17,818 nt of DNA from Bacteroidota bacterium (GTDB lineage Bacteria > Bacteroidota > Bacteroidia > Chitinophagales > Chitinophagaceae): positions 1 through 17,818 of the forward strand of contig JAEZLJ010000042.1 of assembly GCA_023415275.1 (NCBI GenBank). The letters are read 5' to 3'. Position 1 is the first letter of the stretch. Each line of letters begins with the position of its first letter. Positions 1 through 6,568 of this stretch are shown here, piece by piece. A model generated the notes under the pieces. It searched no databases, was not told where the DNA came from, and was given only the letters and a program-made list of their open reading frames with translations. The position numbers were made by a program, and so were the translations under genes.

Positions 1-97
1 ACTTATTGGTGGCAGCATAAGGGCCATTATTACAGCCCAGGTAAAACAGTACAGAGCCTGGTAAAAGCAGAAAGCAGATCCTTTTCAGAATTTTCAT
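1..97 (-). CDS. Putative lipoprotein, N-terminal fragment (runs off the window)
   Basis: An open frame starts at an ATG whose complement is at 95-97 and stays open to the window edge, giving 32 codons. The translation begins MKILKRICFLLLPGSVLFYL and continues with GCNN. It has a basic start, a hydrophobic core and a lipobox-like LGC, with the lipidated Cys expected at residue 22. This is how exported Bacteroidota lipoproteins begin. Only the signal and about ten mature residues are visible, so the function cannot be told. It is divergent from the DJ-1/PfpI-like gene, and the 115 bases between them would hold both promoters. No clear ribosome-binding site is seen, which is common in this phylum. 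The main doubt is that so short an open frame could be chance, but the signal plus lipobox makes that less likely. Confidence 0.6.
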   Translation of the reverse strand, partial: MKILKRICFLLLPGSVLFYLGCNNGPYAATNK

Positions 98-184
98 ATG
101 GCAATTGTAAAGCCTGAAAGTACATAACATTTCTATTGCTTAAACAAAAGCACTCGTGGTTTGGTTTTTGTGACCTCAAAAGGG

Positions 185-201
185 TTATTGATCACCAATA
201 A
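185..201. promoter_or_regulatory. Short inverted repeat before the DJ-1/PfpI-like gene
   Basis: TTATTG and CAATAA form perfect 6-base arms around the five bases ATCAC, ending 11 bases before the ATG at 213. The position would suit an operator. The arms are short and AT-rich, so chance is a real possibility. Confidence 0.2.
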
Positions 202-212
202 AATATATTGAT

Positions 213-800
213 ATGGCAAGAGACGTTAAGGGCAAAAAAGTGGCTATCCTTACTGAAAATGGATTTGAAGAAGTTGAGTTGACCAGTCCCATGAATGCAC
301 TGGAACAGGCAGGTGCCACTGTGCATATTATTTCGCCTCAAAAGGGCAAGGTAAAGGCCTGGGATCATGATCATTGGAGTATAGAACTGCCAGTAGATAA
401 GGATCTTTCCGGGGCAAATCCCGAGGAATATGATATGTTGGTATTACCAGGTGGGGTATTGAACCCGGATACTTTACGGCTGAATAAGGAAGCTGTTTCT
501 TTTGCGCAACATTTTTTGGAGCAGGGGAAACCTTTGGCTGCTATCTGTCATGGCCCGCAGACCCTGATAGAAACAGGTATGCTCAGTGGCAGAAGTATGA
601 CTTCTTATCCGTCAATTAAATCAGATCTTGTAAATGCTGGTGTTAATTGGGAAGATAAGGAGGTGGTCGTGGATAATGGACTCGTCACCAGCCGAAGTCC
701 TAAGGACCTGGAAGCATTTAATAAAAAAATGATAGAGGAACTTGGGGAAGGTAAACATGCCACTACTGGGCAGTTTACACATAGCGATAAGAACTTCTAA
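213..800 (+). CDS. DJ-1/PfpI family protein (class I glutamine amidotransferase-like)
   Basis: This 195-residue cytosolic protein covers the full DJ-1/PfpI fold, close to the usual length for the PfpI/YhbO branch. The nucleophile elbow is AAICHGPQ, with Cys112 followed by His113. The conserved acidic residue that lowers the Cys pKa fits Glu22 in the GFEEVE motif (17-22). The strand motif LVLPGG is at 76-81. Family members are described as deglycases, chaperones or cysteine peptidases and are often linked to stress; which activity applies here cannot be told. The gene stands alone, divergent from the edge lipoprotein, and ends just before a strong bidirectional hairpin. The ATG at 213 gives a normal N-terminus (MARDVKGKKVAILTENGFE) leading straight into the first beta strand. 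The family call is firm; the reaction is open. Confidence 0.93.
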   Translation: MARDVKGKKVAILTENGFEEVELTSPMNALEQAGATVHIISPQKGKVKAWDHDHWSIELPVDKDLSGANPEEYDMLVLPGGVLNPDTLRLNKEAVSFAQHFLEQGKPLAAICHGPQTLIETGMLSGRSMTSYPSIKSDLVNAGVNWEDKEVVVDNGLVTSRSPKDLEAFNKKMIEELGEGKHATTGQFTHSDKNF

Positions 801-806
801 AAACCA

Positions 807-838
807 GATCATCCCGCCTTGGCGGGATGATCTTTTAT
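807..838. terminator. Bidirectional Rho-independent terminator
   Basis: A perfect 12-base stem (807-818 with 821-832) has a minimal TT tip and is followed by TTTTATAT. On the other side, five A residues at 799-803 give a U run for minus-strand transcripts. It sits between the converging DJ-1/PfpI-like and 2H-like genes, so it can end both. Confidence 0.85.
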
Positions 839-859
839 ATAAAAATAGCCACCAAAAAA

Positions 860-1459
860 CTAGTCGTTAGGTGCCCCAGTTGCCAGCCTGAATGAGCTTA
901 CTATCCTGCTGGTATGTTCTATACTTTCTTTTTTCAATAGCACCAGTTTTTCTACCGTAAAGCTCTTGCTAAAACACCGGCGGGCATACACCTTTACTGC
1001 TTTTTCATACGCTCCTTCAGGAAGGCCTGATATCAATGCCAGGTGGGGCCTGGAATTTAAAAGCAGCGGCGGGCAGTTATTGCTTTCTATAAACCCGCTG
1101 ATCATCCTGAGTTGGTTGCCGATATGGATAAAAGGCATAGGGTCCATGATCCTTAAATAGATGGTATGAGGTGGAAGGCTACTGAAATTATTCAGTTGTA
1201 TTTCAAAGTGGGTATGCAGCAGGCAAATATTTTGGATCCACCTTGTCAGCGTTTCCTCCATGATCTCTTTGGCCTGGAAGCGGGCAATGGAAATGGAAGC
1301 ATTTCTTGGTGGCTGGTATCCGGGGTTGAATGCTTTTTGAAAGAACTCCTGTTCTGACCTCAGGCTTTCCTGGGTAGCTTCATCAGGTATGACTACCAAT
1401 TCATAATCCAGCCATTCATCAACGGCTGGAAAGCCTGCAAATTCACCTGTGTATCTCAT
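860..1459 (-). CDS. Degenerate 2H phosphoesterase (2'-5' RNA ligase-like) protein
   Basis: This 199-residue protein resembles the 2'-5' RNA ligase-like (LigT/2H) proteins common in Bacteroidota. The spine of that group is visible: EETLTRWIQ near 68-76, a PPHTIYLRI segment at 96-104, and the second motif RPHLAL at 137-142. 2H enzymes use two H-x-T/S motifs. Here the first appears as SISIARF (Ser55 in place of His, Ser57 in place of Thr). The second keeps His139 but has Ala141 in place of Thr. So the classical phosphodiesterase chemistry is probably lost or altered. The frame is intact, so it is not a simple pseudogene. The ATG at 1459 is preceded by AGAAAGGAA, a usable ribosome-binding site. 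It is divergent from the UmuD-like gene and shares with it a 75-base gap carrying a strong inverted repeat. The motif alignment is by eye. Confidence 0.7.
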   Translation of the reverse strand: MRYTGEFAGFPAVDEWLDYELVVIPDEATQESLRSEQEFFQKAFNPGYQPPRNASISIARFQAKEIMEETLTRWIQNICLLHTHFEIQLNNFSSLPPHTIYLRIMDPMPFIHIGNQLRMISGFIESNNCPPLLLNSRPHLALISGLPEGAYEKAVKVYARRCFSKSFTVEKLVLLKKESIEHTSRIVSSFRLATGAPND

Positions 1460-1490
1460 AATGTGGATTCCTTTCTGTGTGATGCAAAAA

Positions 1491-1521
1491 TATTTAGTAT
1501 AAATTTACTAAATAAATTAGT
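1491..1521. promoter_or_regulatory. Putative operator: inverted repeat with an added half-site
   Basis: TATTTAGTA (1491-1499) and TACTAAATA (1506-1514) are perfect 9-base arms around a 6-base spacer. A further TTAGT at 1517-1521 forms a second inverted pair with ACTAA at 1507-1511, so three half-sites alternate in orientation. The block lies 13 bases before the UmuD-like ATG and 31 bases before the divergent 2H gene. It could therefore control both. A dimeric repressor site is the natural reading; the protein that binds is unknown. Confidence 0.55.
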
Positions 1522-1534
1522 CAAACCAACAGCC

Positions 1535-1945
1535 ATGGATAAAAATATTTACGTTAATGAGCCTTATTTTCACCCTTCTCTTCCAGGTCCCCTTCCTTTC
1601 CGGGATGAAACAAAGCATACTGCAAATAATGGTGCCTTAGGCATGATAGACCTCAACGAAGCATTGGTAAAGAATAAACAAACTACTTTCTTTTTAAGGG
1701 TCAATTGCCAGGCGGTAAAGGAAGCCGGTATTCATAAAGGTGATGTGGTGATTGTGGATAGGTCTTTACCTGCAACTGACGGTAAAGTGGTAATTGCTGC
1801 CCTGGGCGGCGAGCTGCTGATTCGCAAATTGTTGATCATAGAAAAGCGCATGCACCTGGTTGGTGACAGGTTGGCCCCATTGGTGCTGGATGAAAGAGAT
1901 GCATGCATATGGGGAGTGGTCACCTTCGTCATTCATGGTTTTTAA
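1535..1945 (+). CDS. UmuD-like S24 (LexA-fold) protein lacking both catalytic residues
   Basis: The 136-residue protein lines up without gaps with E. coli UmuD through about residue 100: the IDLN at 38-41, FFLRV at 52-56, AGIHKGDVVIVDRS at 64-77, and GKVVIAALGGELLIRKL at 83-99. UmuD cuts itself using Ser60 and Lys97. Here those positions are Ala60 (in VNCQAVKEAGI, where GDSM is expected) and Arg97 (in LIRKL). The Cys-Gly cleavage point of UmuD at 24-25 is Asp-Glu in the same register. Self-cleavage is thus not expected, and it may act as a binding or regulatory form. No umuC follows; the next gene is an Fpg/Nei glycosylase 112 bases on. The ATG at 1535 was chosen because an upstream in-frame ATG at 1463 would make codons out of the inverted repeat and add a tail with no match to UmuD. 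Confidence 0.85.
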   Translation: MDKNIYVNEPYFHPSLPGPLPFRDETKHTANNGALGMIDLNEALVKNKQTTFFLRVNCQAVKEAGIHKGDVVIVDRSLPATDGKVVIAALGGELLIRKLLIIEKRMHLVGDRLAPLVLDERDACIWGVVTFVIHGF

Positions 1946-2057
1946 AATAGCCTGTAAAAAATACTTTCAAGAATTATGGTTAAGCATTTAGTTGTTTTTG
2001 CCGCTCTGATCAAGACTGCATGGCGTAGTATTTGATTTGTTATAGCTAAAACAATCT

Positions 2058-2789
2058 ATGCCGGAAGGGCCTTCCCTGGTTATTGCTAAAGAAGAAATGC
2101 AGTATTTTATTGGTAAAAAAGTATTGGCCGTATCCGGAAATTCCAAGATAGAGAAAGAGCGGATGGTCAATAAGAAGCTCCTGGATATAAAAACCTGGGG
2201 CAAGCATCTTCTTTTGTGCTTTAGTGGCTTCACCATTCGCATTCATTTTCTCATGTTCGGAAAATACCTGGTGAACGAACAAAAGGAAACGGTACCCCGC
2301 ATTCATTTGCAATTTGCCAAAGGTGAGTTGAATTTCTATACCTGCGCAGTGAGGATCATAGAGGAGCCCCTGGATGAAATATACGATTGGTCGGCAGATG
2401 TATTAAGCGACGAATGGGATGCCGCATCGGCCCGCAAAAAATTAAAGGCATTGCCACATATCATGGTTACTGATGCCCTGCTGGATCAAATGATATTCTC
2501 TGGTGTGGGCAATATCATTAAGAATGAAGTGCTGTACCGCATCAAGGTGCATCCCAAAACCAGGCTTGGCGACTTGCCACCAAGAAAGATGACCGAATTG
2601 ATTAAGGAAGCCCGTAATTACAGCTTCGATTTCCTGCAATGGAAAAAAGAATATACGCTTCGCAAGCATTGGCTGGCGCATACCAAAAAGCAATGCCAGC
2701 GCGATGGAGATATTATTGTCAAAGAATACCTTGGTAAAACACAGCGGCGCACTTTTTTTTGCAATACCTGCCAGGTACTCTATCATTAG
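2058..2789 (+). CDS. Fpg/Nei family DNA glycosylase (endonuclease VIII-like)
   Basis: This is a full-length (243-residue) base-excision repair enzyme. The family removes oxidised bases and nicks the strand at the resulting abasic site. The N-terminus is MPEGP, giving the catalytic Pro2 and Glu3, and Lys49 in TWGKHLLL matches the conserved lysine. The helix-two-turn-helix lies around 140-166, with GVGNIIKNEVL at 149-159. The C-terminal zinc finger is CQRD...CNTC (Cys213, Asp216, Cys235, Cys238), so the second Cys of the usual four is Asp, with QRRTFF just before the last pair. From memory, similar Bacteroidota proteins also have a CxRD form, so zinc binding may be retained. The start is fixed by the required MPEGP. 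It lies downstream of the UmuD-like gene with 112 bases between them. Nei is favoured over Fpg but substrate choice is not proven. Confidence 0.92.
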   Translation: MPEGPSLVIAKEEMQYFIGKKVLAVSGNSKIEKERMVNKKLLDIKTWGKHLLLCFSGFTIRIHFLMFGKYLVNEQKETVPRIHLQFAKGELNFYTCAVRIIEEPLDEIYDWSADVLSDEWDAASARKKLKALPHIMVTDALLDQMIFSGVGNIIKNEVLYRIKVHPKTRLGDLPPRKMTELIKEARNYSFDFLQWKKEYTLRKHWLAHTKKQCQRDGDIIVKEYLGKTQRRTFFCNTCQVLYH

Positions 2790-2895
2790 CGCCTATGCGT
2801 ATATGATTACTTTTCTTACCTGTCTGCTATATAATTTCCGGGCTGGTTTGGGCAATTTTCAGCTGTTTCGTATCTTAATTCTTTATTCGCCTTTC

Positions 2896-3342
2896 ATGGA
2901 TAATTTATTCGAACCGGCTACTGCTGAAACTGTCATTTCCCGACTGCAACAGATCCAATCATCTTCTCAGCCTCAATGGGGTAAAATGAATGCCGCCCAG
3001 ATGATGGCTCATTGCCAGGCTACCTTCGAGGTGTACTTTGGAGAAAAAAAATTGAAACGTGGGCTGGCTAGTTTTTTGTTTGGCAAAATGGCTAAAAAGA
3101 AATTGTTTTCCAACAAGCCCTGGCCCAGGAACCTGCCTACTGCTCGCGAATTTAAAATTGTTGACAAGCGGGATATAGCTCAGGAAAAGGAAAAATTGGT
3201 TCACCTGATCAAAAGGTTTTCTAGTGAAGGTTATACCATCACGGAGACTGTACATCCATTCTTTGGTAAAATGAGTTCACAGGAATGGGCCTTATTTGCT
3301 TACAAACATTTAGATCATCACCTTACCCAGTTTGGTGTGTGA
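2896..3342 (+). CDS. DUF1569 / DinB-fold protein
   Basis: This 148-residue protein matches the DUF1569 type, a four-helix bundle related to DinB. The features seen are KMNAAQMMAHCQ near 30-41 (His39), a central basic stretch with KPWPRNLPT at 74-82, HPFFGKMSSQEW at 120-131, and a final YKHLDHHLTQFG at 136-147. His39, His138 and His142 are placed to form the metal-binding triad of DinB-fold proteins. The function of DUF1569 proteins is not established; DinB relatives include thiol-dependent transferases. The frame is open further upstream, into the end of the glycosylase gene, but the ATG at 2896 begins exactly where family similarity starts. It is 106 bases after the glycosylase gene, same strand, and ends before a bidirectional terminator. 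Confidence 0.83.
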   Translation: MDNLFEPATAETVISRLQQIQSSSQPQWGKMNAAQMMAHCQATFEVYFGEKKLKRGLASFLFGKMAKKKLFSNKPWPRNLPTAREFKIVDKRDIAQEKEKLVHLIKRFSSEGYTITETVHPFFGKMSSQEWALFAYKHLDHHLTQFGV

Positions 3343-3440
3343 GTAAAATATATTTAAAAGGCATTAATGGCCACCTATGAATAATAGGATGTGGTAGCTC
3401 GTGACCTTGTAACATGTCAAAGAAGCCTTCTACATAATAA

Positions 3441-3468
3441 AAAAGAGCTGCCAGCCGGCAGCTCTTTT
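3441..3468. terminator. Bidirectional Rho-independent terminator
   Basis: A 12-base stem (3441-3452 with 3457-3468) closes a 4-base AGCC loop. The GC core GAGCTGCC is flanked by A and T runs on its two sides, so it works in both directions. It separates the converging DUF1569 and coiled-coil genes. Confidence 0.85.
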
Positions 3469-3481
3469 ACAATGAAAATGT

Positions 3482-4141
3482 TTATGAAGATTTTCCTGTT
3501 TTGAGTTCTTCCAGTTTCTTTTGTTCTGCCTCAATGGTCTTTTGCTGATTCTCCTGGTCCTGTTGATTTTTCTTCAGGTCTGTTTGCAGCTGATCTATCT
3601 TTTTATTAATGGACTTTTCATCATCCTGCAATTTGGTCAATTTCTTCTGGGCCTCTTTCAGGGTGTTTTCCTGTGTTTTGATATCCAGGTCTAATTTATA
3701 ACCTGCCGATTGCTCCAGGAAGCCATTCAAAAATTGCTGCGCAGCATTGTAGTCCGAACCTGAATTTAAAAAGCCATCGCTTCCCTTGTTTACCAGCAAA
3801 TAAATTATGGATTTATCTTTTTGTTTCCTGCTCTTAGGTTCCACTTTAAAATAAAGATCCAAAGGTTCACCCGCTCCCTGCAGTCTTACCCCTTTGTAAG
3901 TATAATATCCATTGATCTTATTGTTTTTCCAAAAAAGGCTACCCTTTGTCTCGGGCTCATACCCTGTTTTTTTCAGGTTGGTTACTATAAATCCCTGCGA
4001 TACATCTTCCGTATAAGGCAACTCGATCATCAAAGCGGGTTGGTCAGATTTATTATAGCTGACGGTAGTAGGTGAAGATTGGGCATAAGTCATTTGGCAG
4101 GTTACGAATGCTGCCATAATGAAACCAGTTATTTTTTTCAT
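3482..4141 (-). CDS. Secreted protein with C-terminal coiled coil, function unknown
   Basis: This 219-residue protein was not recognised. Residues 1-20 form a Sec signal peptide (MKKITGFIMAAFVTCQMTYA, cleaved before Gln21). Residues 21 to about 150 look like a compact, beta-rich domain with several Tyr and Gly turns (FWKNNKINGYYTYKGVRLQG). Residues 151-219 are almost purely Lys, Glu, Gln, Leu and Asn with heptad spacing, giving a long coiled coil. It should lie in the periplasm or at the inner face of the outer membrane, where the coil could mediate oligomer formation. It is monocistronic, with a terminator just after the stop, and is divergent from the DUF763 gene with 101 bases between them. 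The ATG is set by the signal peptide. Confidence 0.85.
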   Translation of the reverse strand: MKKITGFIMAAFVTCQMTYAQSSPTTVSYNKSDQPALMIELPYTEDVSQGFIVTNLKKTGYEPETKGSLFWKNNKINGYYTYKGVRLQGAGEPLDLYFKVEPKSRKQKDKSIIYLLVNKGSDGFLNSGSDYNAAQQFLNGFLEQSAGYKLDLDIKTQENTLKEAQKKLTKLQDDEKSINKKIDQLQTDLKKNQQDQENQQKTIEAEQKKLEELKTGKSS

Positions 4142-4242
4142 GCTAGCACTGTTTTGATTTCCTAATTTAAAGAAGATTTCACTAATCAGGTATTAACAGT
4201 TTCTAGCCTGCTTCCAGCCCCCATTTTGCTACCTTTAATGCC

Positions 4243-5454
4243 ATGAAGCGCAGTGGCTCCGCCGACCTTCCTTTACACTATGGTTATGTTCCTAAATGGC
4301 TGTATGAACGCATGGCCAAATTGGGGCTGGCCATAACCGAATCTATAGTTGGAGAGTATGGGAAAAAGGAATTTTTAAGTCGCATGAGCGACCCATTCTG
4401 GTTCCAGAGTTTTGGTGCCGTTATGGGAATGGACTGGCATTCTTCCGGCATTACTACCTCTGTCATGGGTGCATTGAAAAGAGCCGTCAATCCACATTCA
4501 AAAGAGCTGGGTATTTACATATGCGGTGGCAAGGGTAAGTTTTCCAAAGAGGCACCCAGGGAGTTGATAGGAGTGGGCGAACAAACCGGTTTGAATGCAG
4601 ATGAACTGGTGCGCCACAGTAAGCTTAGTGCCAAGGTGGATAATACCGCTATCCAGGATGGATTTCAATTGTACACCCACAATTTTATTGTCAGCAACGA
4701 GGGCGATTGGAGCGTGGTGCAGCAAGGCATGCGCGAAGGCGATTCCATGGCCCGCAGGTATCACTGGCATTCTGCATTGGTACATTCTTTTGTAGAAGAA
4801 CCGCATGCCGCAGTTTGCGGGACCAACCAGGGGCAGATATTGAATCTTACAGCCATCGAGGCCGGCCAGTCACGTAATGGCATTCTAAGCATCTCCCAGG
4901 AGAAGCCCGAACTAATGATGCAGGAGATACAACAACTGGTGATGCCTGCCCACCATGATGTTCGAAGCAAGGATGTGGACCTACGCAGGTTAGGATCTAT
5001 ATTGTGGGTGGCTCATGAAGCGCAGCCAAAGGATTTTGAAGATTTGTTATTATTAGAAGGTGTGGGGCCGAGGACTGTTCAATCACTTGCCCTGGTAAGT
5101 GAAGTGATACATGGTACACCTTCCAGGTTTAAAGACCCCGCCCGTTTTTCGTTTGCGCATGGAGGTAAGGATGGTCATCCTTTTCCTGTTCCTACAAAAA
5201 CTTACGATGAAGTGATCACCACCCTGCAAAAAGCAGTGCATAAAGCCAAGATCGGGCAAACCGAAAAAGCCGATGCCCTGAAGAAATTACATGCCCTGGC
5301 TGCCAGGGCTGAAAAAGATTTCACTCCCATAGATAACCTTCAGCAGGTAATAGAAAAGGAGATCAGTGAAAGCTGGAAATATGGAGGAAAAACGGTGTTT
5401 GGCGATGCCAAACCTCCCCGTCGCTCCAAAGGTGTTCAGCTGCGCTTATTTTAA
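4243..5454 (+). CDS. DUF763 family protein with helix-hairpin-helix
   Basis: The 403-residue protein has the hallmarks of the DUF763 family found in archaea and bacteria: the start MKRSGSADLPLHYGYVPKWLYERM, the GMDWHSSGITTSV segment at 62-74, LSAKVDNTAIQDGFQLYTH at 128-146, and HGGKDGHPFPVP at 306-317. A helix-hairpin-helix is visible at about 266-289 (LLLLEGVGPRTVQSLALVSEVI), of the kind that binds DNA backbone in repair proteins. Many conserved His, Asp and Trp residues suggest an enzyme, but no biochemical role is known to me. A cytosolic nucleic-acid function is inference from the HhH alone. Charged C-terminal helices (about 320-400) end with the basic tail PPRRSKGVQLRLF. The ATG at 4243 matches the family start. 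It converges on the OmpA-type lipoprotein gene with a hairpin between. Confidence 0.9.
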   Translation: MKRSGSADLPLHYGYVPKWLYERMAKLGLAITESIVGEYGKKEFLSRMSDPFWFQSFGAVMGMDWHSSGITTSVMGALKRAVNPHSKELGIYICGGKGKFSKEAPRELIGVGEQTGLNADELVRHSKLSAKVDNTAIQDGFQLYTHNFIVSNEGDWSVVQQGMREGDSMARRYHWHSALVHSFVEEPHAAVCGTNQGQILNLTAIEAGQSRNGILSISQEKPELMMQEIQQLVMPAHHDVRSKDVDLRRLGSILWVAHEAQPKDFEDLLLLEGVGPRTVQSLALVSEVIHGTPSRFKDPARFSFAHGGKDGHPFPVPTKTYDEVITTLQKAVHKAKIGQTEKADALKKLHALAARAEKDFTPIDNLQQVIEKEISESWKYGGKTVFGDAKPPRRSKGVQLRLF

Positions 5455-5483
5455 ATGAGAGTGCATTAAGGATATAATGAAAG

Positions 5484-5505
5484 AAGCCACCCGAAGGTGG
5501 CTTTT
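5484..5505. terminator. Bidirectional Rho-independent terminator
   Basis: AAGCCACC (5484-5491) pairs with GGTGGCTT (5496-5503) around a CGAA loop, and TTTT follows. It lies between the stops of the converging DUF763 and OmpA-type genes. For the minus-strand gene the tail is weaker. Confidence 0.75.
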
Positions 5506-5511
5506 GATATT

Positions 5512-6390
5512 TTAAGGCCTGGTGCCCTGGGGCTTTTCCAGGAGTTGGAAGAATTGATCTAGTTGAGGCAAGATCACAATGCGTGTACGCCTGTTGGCAG
5601 CTTTTCCTTCTGCAGAATCATTGGCCTGCAGCGGAATGTATTCTCCACGGCCACCGGCAGTCATGCGCTTCGGATCAATATTGAATTTGTTTTGAAGGAG
5701 CCTGACCACTGAGGTAGCTCTTTTTACACTCAGATCCCAGTTGTCCGCAATACAATTGGTCTTGATGGCTACATTATCCGTATGGCCTTCCACCATGAAC
5801 TCGATATCAGGTTTGCTGTTCAACACCTGGGCTACTTTACCTAGTACGGTCATTGCCTTGTCAGACACATCTGAGCTGCCACTCTTGAAAAGCATCTTAT
5901 CGGAAATGGAAATGAATACCACGCCTTTTTCCACCTTGATCTCTACGTCGCTGTCATTGATATCACTTAAAGCTCCTTTGAGGTTCATCACGAGGGCCAT
6001 GTTCAGCGAATCCTTACGGGCAATGGCACTCTGCAGGGTTTGAATATAGTTATCCTTGGCCCCAATATTATCCAGCGATTTTTTGATGCTTTCTGCCTGT
6101 GAGCTGGAGATCACTGAAAGGTCTTTTAACTGGTTCAATACCGTATTGTTGTTCTCCTTAAGAAAATCAACCTGCTTGTTCAGCCCTGCGATCTCGGTTT
6201 CCAGCAAAGCTTTACGGCGGGAAGCTTCGGCTTCATCTTCACGGCATTTTCTCAAATCGTCCTGCACCTGCATGTAAAAAGTATTCAGTTTGGCATATTT
6301 ATCTTGTTCGGCTTTCAGGGTTTTGCGGCTTACACAGGAAGTAAATACCAGCACTGGCAGGCAAAACAAAAGAAGATGGCGAGGTTTCAT
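5512..6390 (-). CDS. OmpA/MotB-domain lipoprotein with periplasmic coiled coil
   Basis: This 292-residue protein begins with a lipoprotein signal (MKPRHLLLFCLPVLVFTSC), putting the lipidated Cys at 19 and the protein on the outer membrane. Residues 22 to about 135 are a charged helical coiled-coil stretch. Residues 150-275 form an OmpA-like peptidoglycan-binding domain: KGVVFISISDKMLFKSGSS, then EGHTDN at 201-206, NWDLSVKRA at 217-225, and a final NRRTRIVILP. Asp205 and Arg224 match the OmpA pair that holds diaminopimelate. The likely role is to tether the outer membrane to the cell wall across the periplasm. The gene stands alone; no neighbouring beta-barrel or motor gene is present. A 178-base gap with nothing obvious separates it from the asparaginase-like gene. 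Confidence 0.92.
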   Translation of the reverse strand: MKPRHLLLFCLPVLVFTSCVSRKTLKAEQDKYAKLNTFYMQVQDDLRKCREDEAEASRRKALLETEIAGLNKQVDFLKENNNTVLNQLKDLSVISSSQAESIKKSLDNIGAKDNYIQTLQSAIARKDSLNMALVMNLKGALSDINDSDVEIKVEKGVVFISISDKMLFKSGSSDVSDKAMTVLGKVAQVLNSKPDIEFMVEGHTDNVAIKTNCIADNWDLSVKRATSVVRLLQNKFNIDPKRMTAGGRGEYIPLQANDSAEGKAANRRTRIVILPQLDQFFQLLEKPQGTRP

Positions 6391-6568
6391 AAAATAATGT
6401 TTAGTTGAATAATAATGTTTCTATAGCGAACTCTATAGTAAAATCCGGCTCAAAAATAGGGGCATAAAAATAAATGCACCTATGATAAGGGCCTGTATAG
6501 GTTAAAAATTCATTAGAAATCAAGTATTGGAAGGGCAAAGAAGCTTGTTATAGCAGGCAAGAATGAAG

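Noticed and set aside
1463..1534. Longer start for the UmuD-like gene (ATG at 1463)
   Set aside because: It would translate the perfect inverted repeat and add 24 residues without similarity to UmuD; the ATG at 1535 keeps the UmuD register.
2704..2895. Longer start for the DUF1569 gene inside the glycosylase gene
   Set aside because: The extra 64 residues overlap the glycosylase zinc-finger coding region in another frame and do not resemble the family.
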